Source: JBGSMX01 sp963790405 (lineage in GTDB: Bacteria; Actinomycetota; Coriobacteriia; Anaerosomatales; JAGXFU01). From it: 64,000 nucleotides of DNA. The notes under the pieces were generated by a model that searched no databases, had not been told where the DNA came from, and saw nothing but the letters and a program-made list of their open reading frames with translations. The stretch spans positions 124,001 to 188,000 of the forward strand of contig CAWBOJ010000006.1 of assembly GCA_963790405.1 (NCBI GenBank), written 5' to 3'. Made by a program: the position numbers and the translations under genes. This document shows, in pieces, positions 1-8,781 of the stretch; position 1 is the first letter of the stretch, and every line of letters starts with the position of its first letter.

Positions 1-177
1 GGACTCTTTGACCCCGCCGGCGACAGCGCCGGGATACGGTCCGCCATGCCCGGGGTCGACGAATACCCGAGCGGCGTAAGCGGGGGTCGTGCTGGCGAAC
101 AGAAACAGGGCCAGCAAGCATGTCGTGGATGCGCGGAAGGCGCGACTATACAGTAGGGATCGCGTGGTTCGATTCAT
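1..177 (-). CDS. N-acetylmuramoyl-L-alanine amidase, N-terminal part (runs off the window)
   Basis: The minus strand holds the first 59 codons of a secreted cell-wall amidase (Amidase_3 family, zinc enzymes that cut the MurNAc to L-Ala bond of peptidoglycan). The ATG at 177 opens a signal peptide: basic start, hydrophobic run at residues 20-29, and a cleavage motif AYA around residues 33-35. The mature part begins with VFVDPGHGG, the first zinc-binding strand of the family. The remaining domain lies outside the window, so further domains cannot be judged. The gene diverges from guaB3. A GGAG about 14 nt upstream is a possible but distant RBS. Confidence 0.8.
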   Translation of the reverse strand, partial: MNRTTRSLLYSRAFRASTTCLLALFLFASTTPAYAARVFVDPGHGGPYPGAVAGGVKES

Positions 178-490
178 GGCTGCGTGTCGATCTCCAATGT
201 GGGTCGGAAGGGCGCGCGCGGCGCCCTACACGACATGTCGGTACGAAAACTCCGCATTATTATAGCGGTTTCGGTTTCATCGTCACCGTATTCGGCATAG
301 AATACCTACACCGAGGGCGACGGTGTGCACGGTATTTTGGCACCAGCAGCTCGATACAGTCCATATTCAGACCAGGCCACTTCGCTCGCCGGATCTCGGC
401 GGATCGACCCTGGCCTTTGTTGTATCGACGTGAGGGCGACACGTCCCGAAGGGGCGAGCAACGTACGAAAACGAGGAGGCAGCACTTCAT
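178..490. other. Divergent intergenic region between the amidase gene and guaB3
   Basis: These 313 bases hold no convincing gene. Visible items are a GC-rich inverted repeat at 210-226 (GGGCGC, 5-nt loop, GCGCCC), a TAGAAT -10-like hexamer at 298-303 without a clear -35, and a short hairpin at 427-445 (GACGTG, 7-nt loop, CACGTC) just before the guaB3 RBS. I could not match the hairpins to a known riboswitch class. Confidence 0.4.
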
Positions 491-1666
491 ATGGAGATCG
501 AGATCGGACGGGGCAAGACCGCACGGCGTGCGTATGGTTTTGATGACATAGCGATCGTTCCGAGTAGACGCACCCGTGATCCGCGTGACATCGACATCAC
601 CTGGTCGTTCACGTTTCGCGGCAAGGAGTACGCGTTCCCCCTGCCAGTCTTGGCTTCCGCCATGGACGGCGTGGTCGATCCTGGCTTCGCGGTGACAATG
701 GGCAAGCTTGGTGGCCTGGCCGTACTCAATCTCGAGGGTATCCAGACCCGCTACGAAGACCCCGCTCCTCAGCTCGATGCGATCGCCTCGTTCGGCAAGG
801 AAGAGGCAACGTCCAAGATGCAGGAGATCTATGCTGCCGAGGACGTCAAGCCCGAACTCATCACCCAGCGGGTCAGGGAGATCAAAGACGGGGGCGTTCT
901 CGCTGCTGCTTCGCTCACGCCGCAAAACGTTGAGAAGTTCATCGGGCCGGCGCTCGAAGGCGGACTCGACATCCTTGTCATCCAGGGTACCGTCGTGAGC
1001 GCGGAGCACGTCTCGAGTTACGACGAGCCGCTCGACCTCAATGCGTTCGTGCGCAATGTCGAGCTGCCGTGCATCATCGGCGGTTGCTGCAGCTACCAAG
1101 GTGCCCTGCACCTTATGCGCGCGGGAGCCGTCGGCGTACTGGTGGGTGTGGGTCCGGGTCATGCGTGCACCTCACGGCGCGTGCTCGGCATCGGTGTCCC
1201 GCAGTGCACTGCGATTGCGGACGCCGCTGCGGCGCGGATGCGCCACCTGGACGAGACGGGCGTCTATGCACATGTGATCGCCGACGGTGGTATGCGCACC
1301 GGTGGAGATCTTGCGAAAGCCATCGCGTGTGGTGCGGATGCGACGATGATCGGTTCGCCGCTCGCGTCGGCCTCCGAAGCGCCCGGTCGTGGCTTCCACT
1401 GGGGTATGGCGACCTTCCACCCCGACCTTCCGCGAGGTACTCGCGTGCAAGCGGGTATCCGCGGTTCGCTCGAGGACATACTGGTCGGCCCGGCTCATCA
1501 AAACGACGGAACGCTCAACCTGCTCGGCGGGCTGCGTACCTCGATGGCTACCTGCGGCTACGAGAACTTGAAGACCTTCCAGAAGGCCGAGGTCATGATC
1601 GCCCCATCGAGCCAGACCGAAGGCAAGGTTCTCCAGCAGTCACAAGGCGTCGGGATGGGTCGGTAG
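491..1666 (+). CDS. guaB3: GuaB3 family IMP dehydrogenase-related protein
   Basis: This 391-residue protein is an IMPDH/GMP-reductase barrel without the CBS pair of classical GuaB, the layout of the GuaB3 family. Visible motifs are the N-terminal LASAMDGV strand, the phosphate-binding run IADGGMRTGGD and the active-site loop VGPGHACTSR with the catalytic cysteine at residue 226. Family members act on purine nucleotides (IMP/GMP level); the exact reaction cannot be read from sequence. An AGGAGG lies about 12 nt before the ATG. guaA starts 7 nt downstream, so the two probably form a GMP-synthesis operon. The frame is intact. Confidence 0.85.
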   Translation: MEIEIGRGKTARRAYGFDDIAIVPSRRTRDPRDIDITWSFTFRGKEYAFPLPVLASAMDGVVDPGFAVTMGKLGGLAVLNLEGIQTRYEDPAPQLDAIASFGKEEATSKMQEIYAAEDVKPELITQRVREIKDGGVLAAASLTPQNVEKFIGPALEGGLDILVIQGTVVSAEHVSSYDEPLDLNAFVRNVELPCIIGGCCSYQGALHLMRAGAVGVLVGVGPGHACTSRRVLGIGVPQCTAIADAAAARMRHLDETGVYAHVIADGGMRTGGDLAKAIACGADATMIGSPLASASEAPGRGFHWGMATFHPDLPRGTRVQAGIRGSLEDILVGPAHQNDGTLNLLGGLRTSMATCGYENLKTFQKAEVMIAPSSQTEGKVLQQSQGVGMGR

Positions 1667-1673
1667 GGCGCGC

Positions 1674-3233
1674 GTGGCGGGCTATCACGAGGACCAGCAG
1701 ACCGTTCTTGTCCTGGACTTCGGCGCGCAGTATGCGCAGCTGATCGCGCGGCGTGTCCGCGAGGCCAGAGTCTACTCGGAGATCGTCCCGCACGACATCA
1801 CTGCCGAGGAGATCTCGCGACGCAAGCCCGTCGCGCTGATCCTGTCAGGCGGACCGGCGAGCGTGTATGCCGAGAGTGCGCCGCATATCGACCCGGCGGT
1901 GCTGGGTCTGGGTATTCCCGTGCTCGGCTTCTGCTACGGCATCCAGGAGATGGCGTTGCAGCTCGGTGGGGAGATTCCTCGAACCGATATCGGCGAGTAC
2001 GGTTTCGCCGAACTCGAAGTGCTCGATTCGACAAGCGAACTTCTCGCAGAGGTGGCTCTCAAGTCGCAGTGCTGGATGAGTCACCGCGATAGCGTGGGTA
2101 CCGCGCCTGACGGGTTCGTCGTGACCGCTCGCACGGCCACGACCCCCGTTGCAGCGATGGAGGACCCTTCCCGCAAGCTGTATGCGACCCAGTTCCATCC
2201 CGAGGTCGTGCACACCGAGTACGGGCAACAGATCATCCGCACCTTCCTACACGACATCGCCGGAGTCCCGCCGATGTGGACGATGGTGAACATCATCGAT
2301 GAGACTGTCGAGCGCGTGCGCGAACAGGTCGGCACCGACCGCGTGATTTGCGGCTTGTCCGGCGGAGTGGACAGCTCGGTCGTGGCGGCGCTGCTACATC
2401 GCGCCATAGGCGACCAGCTCACATGCGTCTTCGTCGATCACGGCCTGATGCGCCAGGACGAGGGCGAAGAAGTCGTCCGCGTCTTTCGGGACCAGTTCCA
2501 CATCGATCTGGTTCATGTGCGGGCCGAGGAGCGATATCTGCAGTTGCTCGCGGGCGTCACCGACCCGGAACGCAAGCGCACTATCATCGGCGAGGAGTTC
2601 TGGAAGGTGTTCTTCGAGGAAGCCACGACCTTAGAAGGCGTGAAGTGGCTGGCGCAGGGGACTCTGTACCCGGACGTGATCGAATCAGGTGGTCGTGCTG
2701 GCAAGGCGACGGCCAAGATCAAGAGTCATCACAACCTGATCCCATTCCCGGAGGGTGTTCACTTCGATCTGATCGAGCCTCTAAGCTCGCTGTTCAAGGA
2801 CGAAGTGCGCGCCGTCGGCGCCGAGCTGGGCCTGCCGGACGAGATCGTGCACCGGCAGCCGTTCCCGGGCCCGGGGCTCGCAGTGCGGATCATCGGCGAC
2901 ATCACGCACGAGAAGCTCGAGCTGCTGCGGAAGGCTGACGCGATCGTTCGCGAAGAGATCGACGCATGGGACACGGAGCGTGCCGTATGGCAGTACTTCG
3001 CGGTGCTTCCCGACATACGCAGCGTCGGCGTCATGGGAGACGAGCGTACCTACGGACATCCGATCATCATCAGGGCGGTTTCCTCGGCAGATGCGATGAC
3101 CGCAGACTGGGCGAGGCTGCCTCACGAGCTGCTTGCGAAGATGAGCAACCGCATCATCAACGAGGTAGATGGTATCAATCGGGTGGCCTACGACATCACC
3201 AGCAAGCCACCCGGAACGATAGAGTGGGAATAG
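1674..3233 (+). CDS. guaA: GMP synthase (glutamine-hydrolysing)
   Basis: GuaA converts XMP to GMP with ATP and glutamine. The 519 residues show the class I glutamine amidotransferase first, with nucleophile Cys87 in GFCYG and His175/Glu177 in FHPEV. The ATP-pyrophosphatase domain follows, with P-loop SGGVDSS near residues 229-235. The C-terminal dimerisation domain ends in the conserved PPGTIEWE. Translation starts with GTG 7 nt after guaB3. Length and motifs are complete, and the frame is intact. With glnA, gatCAB and the glutamate synthase at the far end, it is one of several glutamine-linked enzymes here. Confidence 0.97.
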   Translation: MAGYHEDQQTVLVLDFGAQYAQLIARRVREARVYSEIVPHDITAEEISRRKPVALILSGGPASVYAESAPHIDPAVLGLGIPVLGFCYGIQEMALQLGGEIPRTDIGEYGFAELEVLDSTSELLAEVALKSQCWMSHRDSVGTAPDGFVVTARTATTPVAAMEDPSRKLYATQFHPEVVHTEYGQQIIRTFLHDIAGVPPMWTMVNIIDETVERVREQVGTDRVICGLSGGVDSSVVAALLHRAIGDQLTCVFVDHGLMRQDEGEEVVRVFRDQFHIDLVHVRAEERYLQLLAGVTDPERKRTIIGEEFWKVFFEEATTLEGVKWLAQGTLYPDVIESGGRAGKATAKIKSHHNLIPFPEGVHFDLIEPLSSLFKDEVRAVGAELGLPDEIVHRQPFPGPGLAVRIIGDITHEKLELLRKADAIVREEIDAWDTERAVWQYFAVLPDIRSVGVMGDERTYGHPIIIRAVSSADAMTADWARLPHELLAKMSNRIINEVDGINRVAYDITSKPPGTIEWE

Positions 3234-3255
3234 ACAAGAGAGCGTATATTTCGGG

Positions 3256-3278
3256 GACGCCGGCACATCACCGGCGTC
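3256..3278. terminator. Stem-loop between guaA and aroQ
   Basis: A perfect 8-bp stem, GACGCCGG / CCGGCGTC, closes a 7-nt loop 22 nt after the guaA stop. Only TTGTG follows, so there is no proper U-tract. It may be a weak terminator or an mRNA 3'-end stabiliser that also separates guaBA from the aro genes. Confidence 0.45.
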
Positions 3279-3314
3279 TTGTGCAAGACCAGACCGTCAC
3301 GAGGAGCGAGCGAG

Positions 3315-3593
3315 ATGGCCGAGGATAGAGACGCCCAGGCGAAGATCGAAGAGCACCGGGATCGCATCGACGAGATCGACTGCCAGCTGGTCAAGCTGCT
3401 CAACCAGCGAGCGGAGGAGTCTCTCGCGATCCGGGAACTCAAGCCGCAGGTGCATTGGGGTCTGTACGATCCCAAGCGCGAGGAGGAGATCTTCGCGAAC
3501 CTGGCAGAGTGCAACAAAGGGCCGTTGTACGCCGGGAACCTGCGTGAGATCTACGAAGCGATCCTTCACGTGATGAAGGAGTTGCGGGCATGA
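3315..3593 (+). CDS. aroQ: Chorismate mutase, AroQ class
   Basis: The 92-residue all-helical protein matches the AroQ chorismate mutase fold that turns chorismate into prephenate. It begins with a long helix containing RIDEIDCQLVKLLNQRAEES, where the family's first active-site arginine and helix-1 pattern are visible, and ends with a helix carrying LREIYEAILHVM. I chose the ATG at 3315 because GAGGAG lies about 9 nt upstream. An in-frame GTG 36 nt earlier lacks an RBS. The stop overlaps the aroF start by 4 nt (ATGA), which implies coupled translation. Many Firmicutes have the same two activities fused in one polypeptide. Confidence 0.92.
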   Translation: MAEDRDAQAKIEEHRDRIDEIDCQLVKLLNQRAEESLAIRELKPQVHWGLYDPKREEEIFANLAECNKGPLYAGNLREIYEAILHVMKELRA

Positions 3594-4387
3594 GCGAGCA
3601 GGGGGCAGCGGCTATCGGGGCGATCGAGCGCGACGGCGATGTGACGCTGATCGCAGGGCCGTGCTCGGTGGAGAGTCGCGAGCAGATGCGCGAGGTCGCA
3701 GCTGCGCTCAAGGAGCTCGGCATCCGTGTGATGCGCGGTGGAGCGTACAAGCCACGAACGTCGCCATTCTCGTTCCAGGGACTTGAAGAGAAAGGCCTGC
3801 AGCTTCTTCGTGAGGCGGCCGATGAGTACGGTCTGCTGACTGTCACCGAGGTCATCGACTCCGCCCACGTCGAGATCGTGAGCGAGTATGCGGACATTCT
3901 GCAGATCGGCACGCGCAACATGGCCAATTTCAGTCTGCTCAAGCGAGTAGGCGAAGTGACTGCCGAATCGATGAAGCCCGTTGTGTTCAAGCGGGGCATG
4001 GCGGCCACCATCGAAGAGTGGCTTCAGGCGAGCAACTACATCACGATGAACGGCAACGAGAACGTGATCCTGTGCGAGCGGGGGATACGTACGTTCGAGA
4101 CGGCCACACGGTTCACGCTGGACATCTCGGCAGTGCCTGTGGTCAAGAAGCTGTCTCTGTTGCCGATTATTGTAGATGTGTCGCATCCCACGGGGCAGGC
4201 AGATCTTGTGCCGGCGGTGTCGCGCGCTGCTGTGGCGGTGGGAGCCGATGGAGTCATGGTCGAGGTGCACCCGGATCCGCGCAGTGCCCTGTGCGACGGG
4301 CCGCAATCGCTCGACCTTGAAGGATTAAGGAAGCTTGTAGTCGAACTGAAGCCGGTAGCGGAAGCAGTGGGACGCTCGCTTTGCTGA
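3590..4387 (+). CDS. aroF: 3-deoxy-7-phosphoheptulonate synthase, type I beta
   Basis: DAHP synthase condenses phosphoenolpyruvate and erythrose 4-phosphate, the first step of the shikimate pathway. The 265-residue protein shows IAGPCSVES (PEP and metal site), RGGAYKPRTSPFSFQG, the QIGTRNM strand and the metal ligands in VDVSHPTG and EVHPDP. It is short and lacks an N-terminal regulatory extension. The overlapping upstream chorismate mutase probably supplies feedback control as a partner, as in the AroA(Q)-type fusions. The start is fixed by the ATGA overlap. Confidence 0.96.
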   Translation: MSEQGAAAIGAIERDGDVTLIAGPCSVESREQMREVAAALKELGIRVMRGGAYKPRTSPFSFQGLEEKGLQLLREAADEYGLLTVTEVIDSAHVEIVSEYADILQIGTRNMANFSLLKRVGEVTAESMKPVVFKRGMAATIEEWLQASNYITMNGNENVILCERGIRTFETATRFTLDISAVPVVKKLSLLPIIVDVSHPTGQADLVPAVSRAAVAVGADGVMVEVHPDPRSALCDGPQSLDLEGLRKLVVELKPVAEAVGRSLC

Positions 4388-4400
4388 CAAAGGTACGTAT

Positions 4401-4432
4401 GCACTCAGCGCGGTTCTGAACTGCGCGAGTGC
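4401..4432. terminator. Long hairpin downstream of aroF
   Basis: GCACTC-A-GCGCGGTT / AACTGCGC-GAGTGC folds into an almost perfect 32-nt hairpin with one bulged A and one G-T pair, 14 nt after the aroF stop. No T-run follows on either strand. It is probably the end of the aro transcript or a processing site before the zinc-ribbon gene. Confidence 0.4.
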
Positions 4433-4457
4433 GACAAGATCGTGGCGGGAGGTTGTT

Positions 4458-4661
4458 GTGCCGGAGCCGGGTATGTCGAGGTTCTGTCCCCACTGCGGGG
4501 CGGTCGGCGCATCGCGACTGGGGCCGTGCAGCGTGTGCGGTCTGGCCGTCTGTGTGCGGTGCGGCAACGTGCAACACTCCGGAGGAGAGCGTCAGATCAC
4601 ACACAACGCGTGCCTCCGCAAGTCGGGTGACTCCTTCTCCATGATCAAGTTCGTCAAGTAG
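4458..4661 (+). CDS. Small zinc-ribbon protein of unknown function
   Basis: The 67-residue protein has cysteine pairs CPHC, CSVC and CVRC followed by a His/Cys pair near the end (VQH and HNAC), enough for two zinc sites. A clear GGGAGG lies 5 nt before the GTG start, which is why I consider this short frame real. A stop is followed about 50 nt later by pcrA. I do not recognise a named family. The spacing of CxxC knuckles suggests a nucleic-acid or protein-binding ribbon. Confidence 0.65.
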   Translation: MPEPGMSRFCPHCGAVGASRLGPCSVCGLAVCVRCGNVQHSGGERQITHNACLRKSGDSFSMIKFVK

Positions 4662-4699
4662 AGACTGGGGAATCTCTTACGTCGCACCGACCGCGCGTG

Positions 4700-4705
4700 T
4701 ACACT
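4700..4705 (+). promoter_or_regulatory. Candidate -10 element of pcrA (near-leaderless start)
   Basis: TACACT lies 9 nt before the pcrA ATG, so transcription would start at or next to the initiation codon. No Shine-Dalgarno is visible between them. The same TACACT followed by GACTG or GACGT also precedes nhaA (20891-20896). The -35 region is weak. Confidence 0.35.
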
Positions 4706-4714
4706 GACTGTCCT

Positions 4715-7023
4715 ATGACTGTGAATCTCGACGACCTCAACCCCGCGCAGCGTGACGCCGCAACGACCGTACAAGGCCCGCTCCTGGTACTAGCCGGTGC
4801 GGGAAGCGGCAAGACGCGCGTGCTCACGTACCGGATCGCCCATCTCGTCGGCGATCACGGCGTCTCTCCGGCGGAGATTCTCGCCATCACGTTCACCAAC
4901 AAAGCTGCCGCCGAGATGCGTGCGCGTATCGGCGAATCCTGCGGTGTCAGCATCCGCTCCATGTGGGTGATGACGTTTCACGCGATGTGCGTGCGGATGC
5001 TCCGTGCAGATGCGGAGCGACTCGATGGTGAGGACGGGCATCCCGGATACGACCACAACTTCACCATCTACGACACCGACGACACCAAGCGGATGCTCCG
5101 CTCCGTGATGTCCCAGCTCGAGATCGATGACAAGCGCTATCCGGTCAACGGCGTACTGAACCGGATCTCCTCGGCAAAGGGTGAGCTCATCAGTGCGGCC
5201 GAGTTCGAGGCCAAGGCCGTTACGCCGATGGACAAGGTCACCGCTAAGGTCTACAAGCGGTATCGCGTACGGATGCGTGAAGCCAATGCGATGGACTTCG
5301 ACGACCTGCTGGTCAACGCCCATCGGCTGCTTGCGGACCATGACGAAGTGCGCGCCGCGTATCAGGGTCGGTTCCGCCACATCAGTGTCGACGAGTATCA
5401 GGATACGAACCACGCGCAGTACCGAATCGTCGGGCTGCTCGCTCCCCACGATCTCATCGCCGAGAAGAACCGCAGTCTCATGGTCGTGGGCGACGACGAC
5501 CAGTCGATCTACTCGTGGCGCGGGGCGGACATCCGCAACATCCTCGAGTTCGAGCGGGACTACCCCGAGGCGACCGTGATCCGGCTCGAGCAGAACTACC
5601 GCTCGACCGAGACGATCCTGGCGGCCGCGAACGCCGTGGTCGCGAACAACAGCGGACGCAAGCCCAAGACGCTGTGGACCGCGAACGCCGGCGGCGAGGC
5701 GATCAGTCGCTACTACGCCAGCGACGAGCGCGACGAGGCGCGGTTCGTGGCAGCGGAGGTCGAGCGCATCGTGCGCGCAGGGTCGCTCGTATGCGGACTT
5801 CGCGATCTTCTACCGGACGAACGCCCAGAGCCGCGTGCTCGAGGATTTGTTGCTGCGGGCCGGCGTGCCGTATCAGATCGTGGGCGGGACGCGATTTTTC
5901 GAGCGCGCGGAGATCCGCGATGTGATGGCCTACGTGCGCTCGGCGAACAACCCCGCCGACGAGGTTGCTCTCAAGCGCATCATCAACACGCCGAAGCGAG
6001 GCATCGGCAAGTCCACGGTGGAGCGACTCGAGTACGAGGCGATCTCGAACGCCATCATCGTTCGATGAGGCACTGCACCGGGCGGCCGAGGGCGAGTGGC
6101 TTGCCGCGCGAGCGGTGACTGCGGTGAAGCATTTCGCCGAGACGGTCGACACGATGCGGGTTCTTCTCGCCGACGGCGGATCTCTGCGCGACCTGGTCGA
6201 GCAGATCGTCGAGCGCTCGGGACTCGTGCAGTCGCTGGAGGCCGAGCGAACCATTGAGGCCGAGGGACGCATCGAGAACATACAGGAGTTCTTCGGCGTG
6301 GTTGAGGAGTTCTCGGCGATACATGAAGACGCATCGCTCGCTGATTTCATGGAGTGGGTCGCGCTGCGCACCGACATAGACTCGATGGCCGAAGGAGAGC
6401 GAGCCGTCACGCTCATGACGGTACACACCGCCAAGGGTCTCGAGTTCCCGATCGTGTTCATGGTGGGCATGGAGGACACGATCTTCCCGCACGCCAACTC
6501 GATGTTCGAAGAGTCCGGGCTCGAGGAGGAACGGCGTCTGGCGTACGTGGGCATCACGCGTGCTCGAGAGCGCCTGTACCTGACGCACGCACACTCGCGC
6601 TCGCTGTTCGGCTCGATGCAGTACAACCCGCCGAGCCGTTTCATCGGCGAGATACCCGAGAAGCACATCGAGGCGAGCGGGCTCGGCTCCCAGGGCATCA
6701 CGGGCACCGGTTTCGCGGCTCGCGGCGAAGGTTCGCGCGGTTCCGGGTTCGGGACCGGCTCGAGCAGCCTTGGCCGCGGGGGGAGCGGATTCCGCTCCGG
6801 CAACGCCGACGGCCGCGTTTTCGGCGGCGGCGCTCCGAACGCGCCGAAGAAGCCGCCGCAACCCGCCGAGACGTTTGAAGTCGGCGCGGTCGTCGAACAC
6901 AAGGTCTTCGGGCTGGGTACGGTGAAGGCCGTCAACGGCGACAAGCTCGAGGTCGCCTTCCAGACGGCGGGTACGAAGAACTTGCTGGCAGGATACGCAC
7001 CTCTGCGACGAGTGGAAGGCTGA
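4715..7023 (+). CDS. pcrA: ATP-dependent DNA helicase PcrA/UvrD (frame broken twice)
   Basis: This superfamily 1A 3'-5' helicase acts in repair and replication. Visible motifs are the Q-motif LNPAQRDA, Walker A GAGSGKT (residues 28-34), Walker B SVDEYQDTN, DDDQSIYSWRGAD, QNYRST, then VTLMTVHTAKGLEFP and VGITRARERLYL. A Gly/Ser-rich linker leads to a Tudor-like tail (EHKVFGLGTV). The frame moves at 5780-5782 (extra g in ggg) and near 6057 (extra a). Removing each base restores an uninterrupted protein of about 768 residues, so I read both as sequence errors. The ATG at 4715 fits family N-termini better than one 18 nt upstream. Confidence 0.93.
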
Positions 7024-7024
7024 G

Positions 7025-7971
7025 ATGGCGGCCGTTGCCGTGCGCACAGAGGGTCTCACGCGCGACTTCCCGTCCGTGCGCGCCGTCGACGATCTCACCC
7101 TCGACGTGCCGAGCGGCATCGTGTTCGGCTTCCTCGGACCGAATGGTTCGGGCAAGACGACCACGGTGCGCTTGCTTCTCGGCCTGCTCGAGCCGACGTC
7201 CGGTCGCGCGGAGGTCTTGGGTCACGACATCGCGACAGAGGCAAATGCCGTACGCGAGCTGAGCGGGTCTCTCATGGAGCACTCCGGCCTCTACGAACGG
7301 CTTTCCGCCGAGGAGAACCTCGTGTTCTTCGGGCGCGCCGCAGGGATGCGCCGGGCCGAGATCCCGGCCAGGGTGCGCCAGCTGCTCGAACCGCTGGACC
7401 TCTACGAGCGTCGCGGGGAGCTGGTGGGCGCGTGGAGCCGGGGGATGAAGCAGCGTCTCGCGGTCGTGCGCGCACTCATGCACCGCCCGCGTATGCTCTT
7501 CCTCGACGAGCCGACCGCGGGACTGGATCCGATAGCCGCTGCGGGATCTGCGCGACGATCTTGCGCGCCTGGTTGCCGAGGAGGGCGTGACGGTCTTCAT
7601 CAACACACATCACCTCGCCGATGCGGAGCGGCTGTGCGACCTGGTCGGCGTCATACGTGAGGGCAGGCTGATCGCCCTGGGCCACCCCGATGAGGTACGG
7701 GGCAACACGGGGGCGCAACGCGTCGTGATAGTCGGGAGCGGCTTTGACGAGCGAGCTGTCGGTCTGATCTCGGCGTGTACCGGAGTCGGCTCGGTGACGC
7801 ACGATGACCGGCGTATGCACGTAGAGCTGAGCGATGAGGCCTCGGTGCCCGAGATCGTGCGAGCGGCGGTCGAGGCCGGCATTCGGATCGAAGAGGTCCG
7901 ACGGGGCTCCGAGAGCCTCGAAGAGGCCTTCCTCACGCTGCTCAGGCGTCGAAGGAGACGCGAACTCATGA
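7025..7971 (+). CDS. ABC transporter ATP-binding protein (frameshifted)
   Basis: This is the nucleotide-binding subunit of an ABC-2/CcmA-like exporter. It shows Walker A GPNGSGKT (38-45), signature WSRGMKQRL, Walker B RMLFLDEPTAGLD and the H-loop NTHHLADAE. The frame shifts near 7538 (extra g before CTGCGGGATCTG), after which the protein continues normally. As sequenced, its tail then runs in frame into the permease. The alternative frame from about 7945 ends naturally at TGA 7969-7971, overlapping the permease ATG as ATGA, so I give that as the true end. The start follows pcrA after only 1 nt. The substrate is not predictable. Confidence 0.88.
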
Positions 7972-8729
7972 TCAGGGCGTTCTCCGACATGTGGCTCGTA
8001 GCTACGAAGGAACTGCGCGAGGTGGCGCTTCGTCAGGGAGGTTCGCGTGCCAGCGTTTTCAATCTGGCGCTGATCGTGCTCGTATTCGGCGTGTTCATGC
8101 CGCTGCAGGCGGGCGTCGCTTGGGTGCAGCAGCCGTGGATGCTGTTCGTGTGGGCATGGCTCCCGCTGTTCATGGTCAGTGCCCTGGTGGCCGACTCGTT
8201 TGCCGGCGAACGCGAGCGTCACACGCTCGAGACCCTGCTGACGACTCCGCTCTCGGACAACGCGATTCTCTTCGGCAAGCTGCTGGCTGCTGTCGTTTAC
8301 GGTTACGGTGCGCTGCTCGTCGTCTTTGTCGTCAGTCTCGTGACCGTGAACCTGCGATACGGGACATGGCGCATCCCGCTTATGTTCTCGCGAGAGGTCA
8401 CGCTCGGGGTGCTCGTGGTCGGATTCCTTGCGACTCTGTTCGTGGCGGCAATCGGGGTGATGATCTCACTCAAGGCGCAGACCGTGCGGCAGGCAGGTTT
8501 GACGCTGAGCCTCGGGATACTGGCCACGTTGTGGATTCCGGGACTTGCGCTCGGCTACCTGTACCGGACGCTCTCGGAGCCCACGCGCGCACTTGTCACA
8601 GACTGGTTCGTCCAGCTCGATCTGTGGGTCATCGCTGTGGGAGCGGTGGCGTTGCTTGCCCTGGTCGACGCTGCATTCATCGCTGTCGCGATGCGCAGAT
8701 TCAGACGCTCGGAGCTGACGTTCGACTAG
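7968..8729 (+). CDS. ABC-2 type transporter permease
   Basis: The 253-residue membrane protein has about six hydrophobic segments, for example residues around FNLALIVLVFGVFMP, WMLFVWAWLPLFMVSAL and the last helix LWVIAVGAVALLALVDAAFIA. A cytoplasmic FAGERERHTLETLLTTP is typical of ABC-2 permeases. An AAGGAG lies about 10 nt before the ATG at 7968. It pairs with the overlapping ATPase gene. The in-frame continuity with that ATPase is probably an indel artefact, not a fusion. Confidence 0.85.
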   Translation: MIRAFSDMWLVATKELREVALRQGGSRASVFNLALIVLVFGVFMPLQAGVAWVQQPWMLFVWAWLPLFMVSALVADSFAGERERHTLETLLTTPLSDNAILFGKLLAAVVYGYGALLVVFVVSLVTVNLRYGTWRIPLMFSREVTLGVLVVGFLATLFVAAIGVMISLKAQTVRQAGLTLSLGILATLWIPGLALGYLYRTLSEPTRALVTDWFVQLDLWVIAVGAVALLALVDAAFIAVAMRRFRRSELTFD

Positions 8730-8781
8730 AATGCGACTGACGAGTGGGAATGTCGCTCTTTGCGATTCGAAAGGTACCGAC

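Noticed and set aside
241..472. Direct repeat GTACGAAAAC at 241-250 and 463-472
   Set aside because: Only two 10-bp copies 222 bp apart with no flanking similarity. Chance or a minor operator cannot be told apart, so no element is called.
260..1162. A 300-codon minus-strand open frame over guaB3
   Set aside because: It is antisense to a well-conserved gene, has an Arg/Asp-rich composition typical of shadow frames in GC-rich DNA, and shows no domain or RBS.
5778..5925. Continuation of the first pcrA frame to 6118 as real protein
   Set aside because: After 5782 that frame becomes Arg/Gly-rich without helicase motifs, while the next frame carries YADFAIFYRTNAQSR and LLLRAGVPYQIVGG.
8731..8781. 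ATG at 8731 as start of the pyrophosphatase
   Set aside because: The 17 extra residues lack family similarity and RBS; TAGAAT overlaps this ATG and GTG 8782 has GAAAGG upstream.
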